Shown: piece after piece, positions 1 through 9,078 of the stretch
Layout: every line of letters begins with the position of its first letter
Numbering within the stretch: position 1 is the stretch's first letter
Origin: CAINDR01 sp964495615
GTDB lineage: Bacteria > Patescibacteriota > Patescibacteriia > Patescibacteriales > UBA12465
Length of the DNA stretch: 38,751 nucleotides
Reading direction: 5' to 3'
NCBI GenBank assembly: GCA_964495615.1
Contig: CAZBVX010000003.1
Location: 1 to 38,751, forward strand
The notes under the pieces: generated by a model
Databases searched by the model: none
Told to the model about the DNA's origin: nothing
What the model saw: the letters and a program-made list of their open reading frames with translations, nothing else
Made by a program: the position numbers and the translations under genes

Positions 1-1257
1 ATTAGATTCAAGCAAGCTGATCGCCGCCGCCATACTTATATTATTGGTAAATCTGGTGTTGGAAAATCAGTTTTGCAGGCCGATATGATTGTCCAGGATA
101 TTGAAAATGGCCACGGGGTTTGCGTTCTTGATCCGCACGGAGATTTGATTTCTGATATTCTTTCTCGAATTCCAACTCAAAGAGCAGAAGATGTGATTAT
201 TTTTTCACCAGCTGATACTCAGCGACCAATGGCGATGAATCTCTTGGAATACGATCCGCGCTACCCAGAACAAAAAACCTTTGTCATCAATGAATTGATT
301 GGTATTTTTGACAAGCTATACGACTTAAAAGCTACTGGCGGTCCGATGTTTGAACAATACATGCGCAATGCGCTTTTGTTAATCATGGATGACCCGGAAA
401 GCGGTTCGACTCTTTTGGAAATTCCAAAAGTTTTGGCCGATGAAAATTTCCGCAAAATGAAATTAGCAAAATGCAAAAATAGTACCGTGGTTGATTTTTG
501 GAAAAAGGAGGCTGAAAAAGCTGGTGGCGATGCCGCTTTGGCTAACATTGTTCCTTATATTACCTCCAAACTAACTCCTTTTGTTTCTAATGACATCATG
601 CGGCCAATTATCGGCCAACAAAAAAGCTCTTTCAATTTCCGAGATGCAATGGATAGTCAAAAAATTATCTTAATTGACATGCCAAAAGGCTTGATTGGTG
701 AAAGTAATGCTTATCTTTTGGGGATGATTGTGGTTGGCAAGATTTTAATGGCCGCACTTTCTCGTACCGATTTACCAGCAGAGACACGCAAAGATTTCTT
801 CTTATATATTGATGAATTCCAAAATTTTACCACCAATTCCATTTGCCAAATTCTTTCTGAGGCCAGAAAATATGGTTTGGGTTTAATTATTGGCCATCAA
901 TATATTGGTCAGTTAACAAAAAACAATAACACCGAAATCAAGGATGCTGTTTTTGGCAATGTTGGAACAATGATTGCTTTCAAAGTTGGTGTCGAAGATG
1001 CTGAATTTTTAGTCAAAGAATTTTCTCCAACATTTAACGAATATGATTTAGTAAACGTTCCAAAGGGAACTGCTTATCTAAAATTATTAGTCGACAACAC
1101 TGCTTTACGCCCTTTTTCCCTCCAAACCATTTGGCCGATTCTTGGCAATGAAAGACCAGAAATGGGCGAAAAAATTCGTGCGCTTTCCCGCTTGAAATAT
1201 GGTCAAGATCGCAGTATTGTGGAAGCAGAGATTGCCAGACGCACTTCAATAGTTTAA
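1..1257 (+). CDS. VirD4/TraD-like type IV secretion/conjugation coupling ATPase, 5'-truncated
   Basis: The frame is open from the first base, so the gene begins outside the window; the first ATG inside is not the start. Codons 16-23 encode a Walker A motif, GKSGVGKS (nt 46-69). A conserved LDPHGDLI segment follows, and the Walker B motif YIDEFQNF lies near nt 805-830, after a TraM-recognition-like region. This pattern matches hexameric DNA-pumping ATPases of the VirD4/TraD/HerA group, which act at the inner face of the membrane in DNA transfer or DNA processing. The membrane-anchoring N-terminus, if present, is outside the window. dnaX starts 11 bp downstream on the same strand, suggesting co-transcription. 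Motifs support the ATPase family strongly; the actual role (conjugation, uptake, or a pilus-linked task) is inference. Confidence 0.85.
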   Translation: MRFKQADRRRHTYIIGKSGVGKSVLQADMIVQDIENGHGVCVLDPHGDLISDILSRIPTQRAEDVIIFSPADTQRPMAMNLLEYDPRYPEQKTFVINELIGIFDKLYDLKATGGPMFEQYMRNALLLIMDDPESGSTLLEIPKVLADENFRKMKLAKCKNSTVVDFWKKEAEKAGGDAALANIVPYITSKLTPFVSNDIMRPIIGQQKSSFNFRDAMDSQKIILIDMPKGLIGESNAYLLGMIVVGKILMAALSRTDLPAETRKDFFLYIDEFQNFTTNSICQILSEARKYGLGLIIGHQYIGQLTKNNNTEIKDAVFGNVGTMIAFKVGVEDAEFLVKEFSPTFNEYDLVNVPKGTAYLKLLVDNTALRPFSLQTIWPILGNERPEMGEKIRALSRLKYGQDRSIVEAEIARRTSIV

Positions 1258-1268
1258 AATAAAGCCCT

Positions 1269-2861
1269 ATGTCCACTATTTATCGCGACTATCGCCCACA
1301 AGATTTTTCACAAGTTTTTGGGCAAAACCACATCAAAATAACCATCAAAAATGAGTTAATTGCTAATCGAATCAGCGGAGCCTATCTTTTTTGCGGTCCG
1401 CGAGCAGTTGGCAAAACCACCCTGGCAAGAATTTTTGCCAAAGCTGTTAATTGCGAAGAGAGAAAATCAGAAGAAGCTGAACCTTGCAATCATTGTCCGT
1501 CTTGTATTAGTTCTAACGAAGGAAAAAATTTGGATGTCATCGAGATTGACGCGGCTTCAAACACTGGTGTGGACCATGTTCGTGAAAACATTATTGCTTC
1601 CGCTCGCTTGGCGCCCAATGGGCACAAATATAAAGTATTCATTATCGATGAAGTTCACATGCTCTCCACGGCAGCTTGGAATGCTTTATTAAAAATCATG
1701 GAAGAACCGCCGGCACATGTTCTATTTATTTTATGCACTACCGAAATTCACAAAGTTCCGCTCACAATAATTTCTCGCTGTGAACGTTTTGATTTCAAAA
1801 GAATTAGCTTGGCCGACACCGTTGAAAAACTAAAAAGAATCGTTGCCAAAGAAGGGATCGAGGCCGACGAAGAAATTCTTTCTGCAATTGCTCAGCAATC
1901 CGGGGGGCATTTGCGTGATGCAGAAAGTCTTTTAGGGCAAATAATTGCAATTAGTGGAAAAAAAATTGATCAAGAAAAAGCCGCTCTGGTCCTGCCAAAA
2001 AATAATGGTCGAGAAATTTTGGAATTATTAGAATGCTTGGCGAGAAAAGATAGCGCTCAAGCCCTACAACTAGTAAACGGCTTGCTGGATAGCGGAGTAA
2101 ATATCAAAAATTTTATTGCTGAAGCGGTAGAATTGATTCGCAAACTTCTCCTAAACAAAGTTAGTCCTGGTTTGGCAGAAAATGTTGGTTTGGATTTTGG
2201 AGAAAACATTGAACTAAAAATTAATGAACTACAAAACAAACTAAGCCTGGAAAGAATTATTCGCTTTGCTTATCGTTTTAATTCTTTGGCTAGTGAACAA
2301 AAAAACGCTTTGATTATCCAACTACCTCTCGAATTGGCAATTATTGAATTGTGTCTAAGCTCAGAAGCACCAGTGATCACGCCAGTTGCTACACCGACAC
2401 CAAAAACAGTAATAGCTGCGCCAAGCAAAAAAACAGAATCTGCCGAAATTTCAGAAACAAAAATTAACAAAGAAATCAGCGATGAAGAATTGGGAAAAAA
2501 ATGGGTAGAATTTTTAATCAAAATAAAACATCTTAACCATTCACTTTCCTTTATTATGCAGAATTCTAAACCGGAAGGAGTAAAAGATGGTGTTTTAACT
2601 CTAGCCCTTAAATACAAGCTTCACAGTGATCGCATCAATCAGGTTGAAATAAAAAATTTAGTCGAACAAGCCCTGCAAGAAGTTTATGGTTCTGAAATAA
2701 AAATAAAAGTCCATCTTGATGAAAATTTAGTAGTTACCCCGCGCGATACTTCTGAACCAGAAATCAAAGAGGAAGAAAAAAGAGAAGAAGAAAAAAAACC
2801 AAAAGGCAGCGCCTTTATTAATAACTTTTTACAGAATTTTGGAGGAGAAATAATTAGCTAA
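1269..2861 (+). CDS. dnaX: DNA polymerase III subunit gamma/tau
   Basis: Clamp-loader AAA+ ATPase that opens the beta sliding clamp and loads it on primed DNA. Residues 43-50 (GPRAVGKT) are Walker A. Cys62, Cys73, Cys76 and Cys79 form the zinc module typical of DnaX. DEVH at 127-130 is Walker B, and SRC at 169-171 with the following phenylalanine-rich segment is the expected sensor/arginine-finger region. The C-terminal third (about 370-530) is variable, with an Ala/Pro/Lys linker and an acidic tail as in tau proteins. At 530 residues the length is ordinary for bacteria. The start is the ATG 11 bp after the upstream ATPase; there is no Shine-Dalgarno sequence. serS follows after 4 bp. I looked for the E. 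coli-type gamma frameshift signal and found none in the right frame. Confidence 0.96.
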   Translation: MSTIYRDYRPQDFSQVFGQNHIKITIKNELIANRISGAYLFCGPRAVGKTTLARIFAKAVNCEERKSEEAEPCNHCPSCISSNEGKNLDVIEIDAASNTGVDHVRENIIASARLAPNGHKYKVFIIDEVHMLSTAAWNALLKIMEEPPAHVLFILCTTEIHKVPLTIISRCERFDFKRISLADTVEKLKRIVAKEGIEADEEILSAIAQQSGGHLRDAESLLGQIIAISGKKIDQEKAALVLPKNNGREILELLECLARKDSAQALQLVNGLLDSGVNIKNFIAEAVELIRKLLLNKVSPGLAENVGLDFGENIELKINELQNKLSLERIIRFAYRFNSLASEQKNALIIQLPLELAIIELCLSSEAPVITPVATPTPKTVIAAPSKKTESAEISETKINKEISDEELGKKWVEFLIKIKHLNHSLSFIMQNSKPEGVKDGVLTLALKYKLHSDRINQVEIKNLVEQALQEVYGSEIKIKVHLDENLVVTPRDTSEPEIKEEEKREEEKKPKGSAFINNFLQNFGGEIIS

Positions 2862-2865
2862 AAAT

Positions 2866-4116
2866 ATGTTAGACCTAAAATTAATCAAAGAAGAAACCGA
2901 AAAAGTCCGCATCGCCTTACTCAAAAGGATGTCTCCGGAAAAATTGGATTTGGAATCAATCATCAAATTGGACGACTCTCGTCGCGCCATTCTCCAGTCA
3001 ATGGAAGAAAAAAAAGGTGAAAGAAATAAATCCTCCAAAGAAAAACCAAATACTGAAACAATTACCCGCATGAAAGCCTTGGGTGAAGAAATAAAATTAG
3101 AAGAAGAAAAATTAAACAAGATCGAAGAAGAACTAAAAGAAAAAATTTCTGCCTTACCAAATCTTCCAGCAGATGATGTGGTGGCCGGCGACAAAGAAAA
3201 TAATGAAGTTGTTTATACTTTTGGCGAAAAGCCGAAATTTAATTTTGAGCCGAAAGATCATGTTGAATTAGCCACCGAACTCGGCTTGATTGATTATTCT
3301 CGAGCCGCCAAAATGTCCGGTTCTGGATTCTGGATTTACAAAGGAGCTGGCGCTCAATTAGAATGGGCGATTCTGAATTATTTTACCGAACATCACAACA
3401 AACGAAACTACACCTTTATTTTGCCGCCATATCTTTTAAACGAAGCTTCGGCTTATGCTTCTGGGCACCTACCAAAATTTCGGGAAGATTTGTTTTGGAC
3501 GGAAGACAAACTATGTTTGAATGCTACTTCTGAAATGATGTTAAACAACTATCATCGCGATGAAATTTTGCCAGCCGAAGAATTACCTTTGAAATATTAT
3601 GCCTATTCCGCTTGTTTCCGCCGGGAAGCTGGTTCTTATCGTAAAGAAGAAAGGGGAATGATTCGCGGCCATCAATTCAACAAGATGGAAATGTTTCAAT
3701 TCACCAAGCCAGAAAATTCTTGGCCGGCTTTTGATGAATTGCTAGATTCTGCCCGTGAATTACTTGAAGGACTGGGTTTGCACTTTCAGATTAGCAAATT
3801 AGCAGCTGGGGACTGCTCTTCAGCGATGGCAAAAACTGTTGATTTGGAAGTTTGGATCCCAAGCATGGAAATTTACAAAGAAGTTAGTTCAGTTTCTAAT
3901 GCTCTAGACTACCAAGCTCGTCGTTCCAATATTCGCTTCAAAAACGCCGCAGGGAAGAATGATTTTGTCCACACCCTAAATGGCTCAGGTTTGGCCACTA
4001 GTCGTTTATTTCCGGCTATTTTGGAGCAATTTCAGACCGCTGAGGGCACAGTAAGGATTCCTGAAGCTTTACATAAATATTTACCTCAAGAACTCTGGGA
4101 ATTAAAGAAAAAATAA
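2866..4116 (+). CDS. serS: Seryl-tRNA synthetase
   Basis: Class II aminoacyl-tRNA synthetase that charges tRNA-Ser. Residues about 30-97 are a Lys/Glu-rich long coiled-coil arm that contacts the long variable arm of tRNA-Ser. The serine-binding TSE is at 221-223, motif 2 FRREAGS at 251-257 followed by the ERGMIRGHQF loop, and motif 3 at 372-382 (NGSGLATSRLF). The length of 416 residues is normal. It starts 4 bp after dnaX, so it is probably the last gene of the ATPase-dnaX-serS unit, because a strong terminator follows. A GGAGG lies about 20 nt upstream inside dnaX, too far for a normal ribosome-binding site. Confidence 0.97.
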   Translation: MLDLKLIKEETEKVRIALLKRMSPEKLDLESIIKLDDSRRAILQSMEEKKGERNKSSKEKPNTETITRMKALGEEIKLEEEKLNKIEEELKEKISALPNLPADDVVAGDKENNEVVYTFGEKPKFNFEPKDHVELATELGLIDYSRAAKMSGSGFWIYKGAGAQLEWAILNYFTEHHNKRNYTFILPPYLLNEASAYASGHLPKFREDLFWTEDKLCLNATSEMMLNNYHRDEILPAEELPLKYYAYSACFRREAGSYRKEERGMIRGHQFNKMEMFQFTKPENSWPAFDELLDSARELLEGLGLHFQISKLAAGDCSSAMAKTVDLEVWIPSMEIYKEVSSVSNALDYQARRSNIRFKNAAGKNDFVHTLNGSGLATSRLFPAILEQFQTAEGTVRIPEALHKYLPQELWELKKK

Positions 4117-4133
4117 ACAAAAAATAAAAAAAT

Positions 4134-4157
4134 AGCTGCTTTCTAGCAGCTTTTTTT
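4134..4157 (+). terminator. Intrinsic terminator after serS
   Basis: A perfect 7-bp stem AGCTGCT/AGCAGCT around a TTCT loop is followed by a run of T. It lies 18 bp after the serS stop and separates the housekeeping unit from the promoter at 4175. Confidence 0.88.
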
Positions 4158-4174
4158 GTAAGGTTGTTAATCTG

Positions 4175-4203
4175 TTGACATCGAGCAATCTTTGTGTTAT
4201 TAT
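4175..4203 (+). promoter_or_regulatory. Sigma70-type promoter for the 4230 gene
   Basis: The -35 box TTGACA (4175-4180) is perfect, the spacer is exactly 17 bp, and the -10 box TATTAT (4198-4203) has one mismatch to consensus. Transcription should begin near 4210, giving a leader of about 20 nt before the ATG at 4230. It is immediately downstream of the serS terminator. Confidence 0.85.
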
Positions 4204-4229
4204 TAATGGTTGAAATATTATTCTAACTT

Positions 4230-6230
4230 ATGACAAAAAAGATAATTAAATCCTCAATTATTAGCCTTTTATCCCTGCTTTTTGCCTGGCAGCCGCTTTT
4301 TGCCTTGGCCAATAGTGAAGGAACACCAAAAATTGCTAATTATTTTTTGAAATATGAGATTAACGACCAGGAAGCAGAAGAGCTGGCTAAATGGGATTTT
4401 TTAATTTTGGATATGGAAAATCAGGTCAATAATCCTGAACAATTATTAAAAATCCGAGAACTAAATCCAAAAATAAAAATTGTTGCTTATATTACTTCTG
4501 AAGAAATTTTAGAGTATGTTAATAGTGGCTATGCGCCAATGCGAGCCGAATTGCGACAGGGAATCAAAGAAAATTATTGGCTCAAAGATCAAAACGGACA
4601 CAAGCTTTCTTTTTGGTCCGGCACTCTAATGCTTGATGGTAGCAATTGCGGCGCCGATTCTTGGAATAGTTACTTGTCTAATTTTATTAATCAAAGAATC
4701 AAGACTTCTGGATATTGGGATGGAGTATTTTTGGATAATCTCTGGCCGGATATCTCCTGGTTCAACAACGGTAATATTGATCTCAATCGTGATGGCAAAA
4801 AAGATTCTGCTGCCGATTTGAATGCTAATTGGTTGAGGGGCTCGAAAAATTTGTTGTCCCAAATTCGTGCAAAGACCGGTAATAATTTTTTAATTGTTGC
4901 TAATGGTCAAGCCAACTCTAATTTTGAGAAAGACTTAAACGGCCGTTTAATGGAAAATTTTCCAGTATTGTTCAACAATAGCAGTTGGACCAACGCCATG
5001 AAATCTTATGCCTCATCAATTAGTTTACAAAAATCCCCCAAACTAACAGTTCTTAATTCTTACAATAAAAATCAGAATGATTATCGTAAATTTCGTTTCG
5101 GCTTAGCAAGCTCTTTGTTATCCGATGGTTATTATAGTTTTGATTACGATGTTAGCGATCATGGACAAGTTTGGTGGTATGACGAATATGACGCAGTTTT
5201 AGGCAATCCAGAAGGTGCGGCTTATAACTTATTAAATAAAAGGTCCACTGCTTGGCAATCTGGTTTGTGGCGCCGTGATTATGAAAATGGAATTGTGGTT
5301 GTTAATTCGACCAACAAAACACAAACCTATTCTTTCTATAAAGAAAACTTTGAAAAAATCCAAGGGATTCAAGATGTTGGCGTAAATAGCGGACAAAAAG
5401 TTAACTGGGTAAAATTAGTTCCTGGTGATGGCATTATTCTTTTAAAAAAGAATACGGAGATCAAGGGAAGTTCTTTCGTAAATGGAGATTTCGTTAGAGT
5501 TTTAAATGAAAGAAATCAAAACGTTCAAAATGGTTATTTTGCTTATTTGGACAGTGTTCCTGGTTCGGCTAATGTTCTAATCACTGATTTTAATGATGGT
5601 AAAGCCATGATTTATTCGGTTGGCGGAAAAATAATGATTAGCCGCCAAGGAAAAACCTTAAAAAATTTCCGAGCTTATTCTGATAATAATCCGAATAATG
5701 TTTCTTTGGCAGCCGCTAATTTGTTTGGCAATTCAGAAAAAGAATTAATTGTTGGTGCGGGAAAAGGGAATGAACCTTGGGTTAAGATTTTTGATCGCCA
5801 AGGAAAAGAATTAAAAAGATTTTATGCTTTTGATCGAGTATTCCGTGGCGGAGTAAATGTGGCAGTTGCTGATTTGGACGGAGATGGTAAAATAGAAATA
5901 ATAGTAACTCCGGGAGTCGGCTTGAATCCAGAAGTAAGAATCTTTAGTAGTGATGGAAAATTAAAAAACAAATTTAATATTTTTGAACCAAAATTCCACG
6001 GTGGAGTAAGTGTCGCCGCTGGCGATGTTGATGGTGACGGATTGGCAGAGGTTGTGCTTGGTGCTGGACCAGGAGGCGGACCGCAAGTAGCGATTTATAG
6101 CGGTGATGGAAATCTGAAATCTCAATATTATGCTTATGATAATGACTTCAAAAAAGGAGTAAGAATTTCCGTTTCCGATATTGATCGAGATGGAAAAGCG
6201 GAAATTCTCGCTGGTATTTTAAATTATTAA
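4230..6230 (+). CDS. Secreted glycoside-hydrolase-like protein with C-terminal FG-GAP/VCBS-like repeats
   Basis: A signal peptide (1-27, cut after ALA) shows export. Residues about 35-400 look like a TIM-barrel glycoside-hydrolase-like domain of the kind annotated as putative glycoside hydrolase (GHL15-like) in related genomes: alternating strand/helix pattern, ILDMEN near 59-64, GVFLDN near 165-170 and LMENFP near 240-245. The Asp of GVFLDN and Glu of LMENFP are candidate catalytic acids. Residues about 440-666 carry beta-propeller repeats with calcium-loop motifs DLDGDGKIEI, DVDGDGLAEV and DIDRDGKAEI, as in FG-GAP/VCBS proteins, often used for adhesion. It probably acts outside the cell on glycan. 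The substrate is unknown. It leads a five-gene unit with a wall-precursor racemase and a division protein. The family name is by eye and should be verified by profile search. Confidence 0.7.
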   Translation: MTKKIIKSSIISLLSLLFAWQPLFALANSEGTPKIANYFLKYEINDQEAEELAKWDFLILDMENQVNNPEQLLKIRELNPKIKIVAYITSEEILEYVNSGYAPMRAELRQGIKENYWLKDQNGHKLSFWSGTLMLDGSNCGADSWNSYLSNFINQRIKTSGYWDGVFLDNLWPDISWFNNGNIDLNRDGKKDSAADLNANWLRGSKNLLSQIRAKTGNNFLIVANGQANSNFEKDLNGRLMENFPVLFNNSSWTNAMKSYASSISLQKSPKLTVLNSYNKNQNDYRKFRFGLASSLLSDGYYSFDYDVSDHGQVWWYDEYDAVLGNPEGAAYNLLNKRSTAWQSGLWRRDYENGIVVVNSTNKTQTYSFYKENFEKIQGIQDVGVNSGQKVNWVKLVPGDGIILLKKNTEIKGSSFVNGDFVRVLNERNQNVQNGYFAYLDSVPGSANVLITDFNDGKAMIYSVGGKIMISRQGKTLKNFRAYSDNNPNNVSLAAANLFGNSEKELIVGAGKGNEPWVKIFDRQGKELKRFYAFDRVFRGGVNVAVADLDGDGKIEIIVTPGVGLNPEVRIFSSDGKLKNKFNIFEPKFHGGVSVAAGDVDGDGLAEVVLGAGPGGGPQVAIYSGDGNLKSQYYAYDNDFKKGVRISVSDIDRDGKAEILAGILNY

Positions 6231-6234
6231 AACT

Positions 6235-6972
6235 ATGAAGAATCCATTTAAGAAATTTTTTAAACGTTTCAATAATCGCTATGAAAAATTTTATCGCGAT
6301 CGTTATTTTCATTTAAGCATCGACATTTTTCTACTATCAACCGTTATTTGTTTATCCGGCATTCTTTTCTTTCTTTGGCATTATTATCCAGTAAGCACTG
6401 CCGCAAATCCTCCAATCCACAGAGAGCCGGCAAGCACCACGCAGGCAACAAAAACTCCAGCTATCGAGAAACCAAAAAAAACACCCAGCAATCTAAAAGT
6501 TCAAGCAAGTGTTTTGTATAACAGTTTACAAGGAGATCAATTGGGTTCTGGGCCTATTCCGCCAATTGCCACCATTCCAACGACTTATTGGTTGTTTTTC
6601 AAAGCTGAAAATAATGGCAATGAAGTTGATAATTTTTTAATGAGTGCCAAATTGCCAAGTAATGTCGTTTTTACTGGCAATAAAACTCTTAGCGCTGGCA
6701 CAATTTCCTATCAAGAAGATCGTCACCTCCTAGTCTGGCGCGTTAATACTTTGGCCAAAGAAAAATCTTCCTATTCCGCAGGAATGGAAATTTCTCTCAC
6801 ACCAACCATCCAACAGGTTGGTAAAAATTGCGAATTAGTAAACAGTATTCGTTATAGTGCTAATGACCTGGAAGCAGACACGGAGTTAAGCGGCAATTTA
6901 AAAAGTATGACAAGCGCCTTGGATTTTGATAAAATAAATCAAGGCCAAGGAAAAGTTGAAGCCCTGGATTAA
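6235..6972 (+). CDS. Single-pass membrane protein with extracytoplasmic beta-rich domain
   Basis: Function not recognised. A basic cytoplasmic N-terminus (1-25, rich in Lys, Arg and Phe) precedes one membrane segment at about 30-50. A Pro/Thr/Lys linker follows (about 57-85), then a beta-rich outer domain (about 88-245) whose pattern (phrases such as YWLFFKAENNGNEVDNF and SAKLPSNVVF) resembles Ig-like/DUF11-type domains that handle conserved-repeat surface proteins. It starts 4 bp after the glycoside-hydrolase-like gene and ends 9 bp before alr, so it is cotranscribed. It may be a surface or wall-associated partner of the secreted upstream protein; that is inference from position only. Confidence 0.6.
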   Translation: MKNPFKKFFKRFNNRYEKFYRDRYFHLSIDIFLLSTVICLSGILFFLWHYYPVSTAANPPIHREPASTTQATKTPAIEKPKKTPSNLKVQASVLYNSLQGDQLGSGPIPPIATIPTTYWLFFKAENNGNEVDNFLMSAKLPSNVVFTGNKTLSAGTISYQEDRHLLVWRVNTLAKEKSSYSAGMEISLTPTIQQVGKNCELVNSIRYSANDLEADTELSGNLKSMTSALDFDKINQGQGKVEALD

Positions 6973-6981
6973 TCGCTTTTT

Positions 6982-8133
6982 ATGTTAATTTCTTTTTTGA
7001 AGAAAATTCGTAAACCAAACTATCAACCTCTCAACAAAATTCAAATATCCGCTGAACGTTTAGCGGCTAATTTTCGCTTACTAAAAAATCTTCAACCACA
7101 AGCAGAAATTATTCCAGTTTTAAAATCCAATGCTTATGGCCACGGACTCAAAGAACTTTGTCAAATTGCCAAGCAATTAAAAATAAAAATGGTTGCTGTT
7201 GATTCTTTTCCGGAAGCACAGATTACTTATCGTTATTTTTCGGGAAAAGTTTTGTTAATCGGTGAAATGCCACAGGAGGCTTATCTCTACTGCAGACCAA
7301 AAAAAACAGAATTCTGTGTTTATAATGACGAAACCATCAAATTTTTAGCTGACAAATTCTCCAAACCGCGCCTTCATCTTTTCGTAAACACTGGAATGAA
7401 TCGTGAAGGAATCAAAGATTTGCCGGCTTTTTTATTGAGAAATAAAGAAATCCTAAAAAAAGTAAAAATAACTGGTCTTTGCTCGCATTTAGCTTCTGCT
7501 GATAGCGATTCTTTTCTAAATAAAAAACAGGAACAAAATTTCATGGCTTGTCTAGATATTTTGAATGACAATAAAATTTATCCTGAATTTATTCATCTGG
7601 GAAATTCTGCCGGCGCTTTTACTCTGCAAAACCCAAGATTGAACGCTTTTCGTTGTGGTTTGGCTTTTTATGGCTACAACCCCTTTTCTCCTGACAATCC
7701 TCATTTTGAGACCGCCAAAGCCTTGCTGCCAGCATTAAAAGTTTGGTCGCAAGTTGTTTCTTTGCAAGAAATAGAGAAAGGAGAAAGCGTTTCTTATAAC
7801 GAAACCTACCAAGCCGAAAAAAAAGAAAAATTAGCAATTATTCCTTTTGGTTATCATGAAGGTTTGCCAAGAAATTTGTCCAACAAGGCCGCTTTTAGAA
7901 TTTTTAGTGGAAATAAAAATTTTTGGGCGCCAGTAGTTGGCCGAATTTGCATGAATCTTTCTTGTTTAAAAATTAACGAAGAAAAAATTCAATTAGGCAA
8001 TCAGGTGGAGATTATTTCCTGGAACAAAGGCGAGCAAAATTCTTTGGAAAATTTAGCCAAAACAGCCCATTTGATTCCTTATGAAATCCTAACAAACCTC
8101 GATAGCCGAATCCGCAGGGAAGTGTTAAAATAA
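6982..8133 (+). CDS. alr: Alanine racemase
   Basis: PLP enzyme interconverting L- and D-alanine for peptidoglycan. The PLP lysine is K48 in the family motif VLKSNAYGHG. NTGMNREG (136-143) corresponds to the conserved DTGMxRxG segment, and GESVSYNETY (267-276) contains the expected catalytic tyrosine, Y272. The C-terminal beta domain keeps GYHEGLPR and VVGRICMN. The length of 383 residues is normal. The match is slightly divergent (NTG for DTG, CMN for CMD), but all key catalytic positions are present. Its start lies 9 bp after the preceding gene and ftsQ follows after 5 bp, placing cell-wall precursor supply beside a divisome protein. No Shine-Dalgarno sequence is seen. Confidence 0.93.
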   Translation: MLISFLKKIRKPNYQPLNKIQISAERLAANFRLLKNLQPQAEIIPVLKSNAYGHGLKELCQIAKQLKIKMVAVDSFPEAQITYRYFSGKVLLIGEMPQEAYLYCRPKKTEFCVYNDETIKFLADKFSKPRLHLFVNTGMNREGIKDLPAFLLRNKEILKKVKITGLCSHLASADSDSFLNKKQEQNFMACLDILNDNKIYPEFIHLGNSAGAFTLQNPRLNAFRCGLAFYGYNPFSPDNPHFETAKALLPALKVWSQVVSLQEIEKGESVSYNETYQAEKKEKLAIIPFGYHEGLPRNLSNKAAFRIFSGNKNFWAPVVGRICMNLSCLKINEEKIQLGNQVEIISWNKGEQNSLENLAKTAHLIPYEILTNLDSRIRREVLK

Positions 8134-8138
8134 TCTTT

Positions 8139-9047
8139 ATGCATGACCGAAAAAAACAAATAAAAAGCGACTATTTGGCGACCATCAAAAAAAGAAAAAA
8201 GGCCATCAAAAAAGACTATCAAAATCGAAAATTCGCTAATCCATTTTTTAATCGCCGCGCTAAAAGGGAACAGAAGATTTCTCAAAGATTAAAAATAAGT
8301 CTGATTATTTTTGGCTTTTCAGTGCTCGCTTTGTTTTATTTATTTTTTTATTCCCCCTTGTTCAATATTAAAAATATTGAAATTAAAGGTTTAACGAGAA
8401 TAAATAGTGCTGACATCAACAATTTGGCTTTTAACCAAGAAGGGGAGTGGCGATGGTTTATTTTTAAACAAAACAATTTATTTATTTTCTCTTCTAAAAA
8501 TTTAGTAGAAAAAATTCAAACTAATTATAATTTTTCAGACGTTAAAGTAACAAAAAAAATACCAAGCACAATCGTTATTTCTATTAGTGAACGTTCCTGC
8601 TCTTTGATTTTAGAAAACCCAGATGGTTCCTGTTATTTTATTGATCCTGAAGGATATTTAATTAAAGAATTGGGCGTACAGAGTGCTGATCGCAGCAAGT
8701 TGCCGATAGTTAGTGATGAACGAGGGTTAACAAATGACAATAGCAAAATCGATTTGGATCGCCAATATTTGAATTTCATGCTAGAATTATATCAGAAGAT
8801 TAATAATTCCACCGATTTAAAAATTGATAAGTTTGTTATCGACAAGAATCCGGACACCCTAAGAGTCAATTTGAAAGAAGGACCGTTTCTATTATTTAGC
8901 ATCAAAGAATCGCAGGAAAAACAGCTGAACAAATTAATTATTTTGCGCAAAGAAAAAGTAAAAGAAGATTTTAAAAACACAAAATATTTTGATTTGCGAT
9001 TTGGCGACAAAGTCTATTACACCAACAATGAAGAGGCAGGGAAGTAA
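8139..9047 (+). CDS. ftsQ: FtsQ/DivIB-like divisome protein with POTRA domain
   Basis: Bitopic division protein. A very basic cytoplasmic tail (1-50) precedes a single membrane segment (about 52-71). A POTRA domain of FtsQ type (about 75-145) begins FNIKNIEIKGLTRINSADI and is followed by the strand pattern and the IPSTIVISISER segment. A beta domain (about 155-295) includes the YFIDPEGYLI motif typical of FtsQ/DivIB. At 302 residues it is of usual size. FtsQ links early and late divisome proteins (FtsB, FtsL, FtsW/I in known systems). It is the downstream neighbour of alr. Family evidence is good; sequence conservation is low in this family, so the symbol is a family-level assignment. Confidence 0.82.
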   Translation: MHDRKKQIKSDYLATIKKRKKAIKKDYQNRKFANPFFNRRAKREQKISQRLKISLIIFGFSVLALFYLFFYSPLFNIKNIEIKGLTRINSADINNLAFNQEGEWRWFIFKQNNLFIFSSKNLVEKIQTNYNFSDVKVTKKIPSTIVISISERSCSLILENPDGSCYFIDPEGYLIKELGVQSADRSKLPIVSDERGLTNDNSKIDLDRQYLNFMLELYQKINNSTDLKIDKFVIDKNPDTLRVNLKEGPFLLFSIKESQEKQLNKLIILRKEKVKEDFKNTKYFDLRFGDKVYYTNNEEAGK

Positions 9048-9078
9048 GCACTTCCCTTGCTCAAAATCATAAAAACAT

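Noticed and set aside
2761..2800. Programmed frameshift in dnaX like that of E. coli
   Set aside because: An A6G run occurs near 2776-2782, but the reading frame there is not A-AAA-AAG, and no downstream hairpin was evident.
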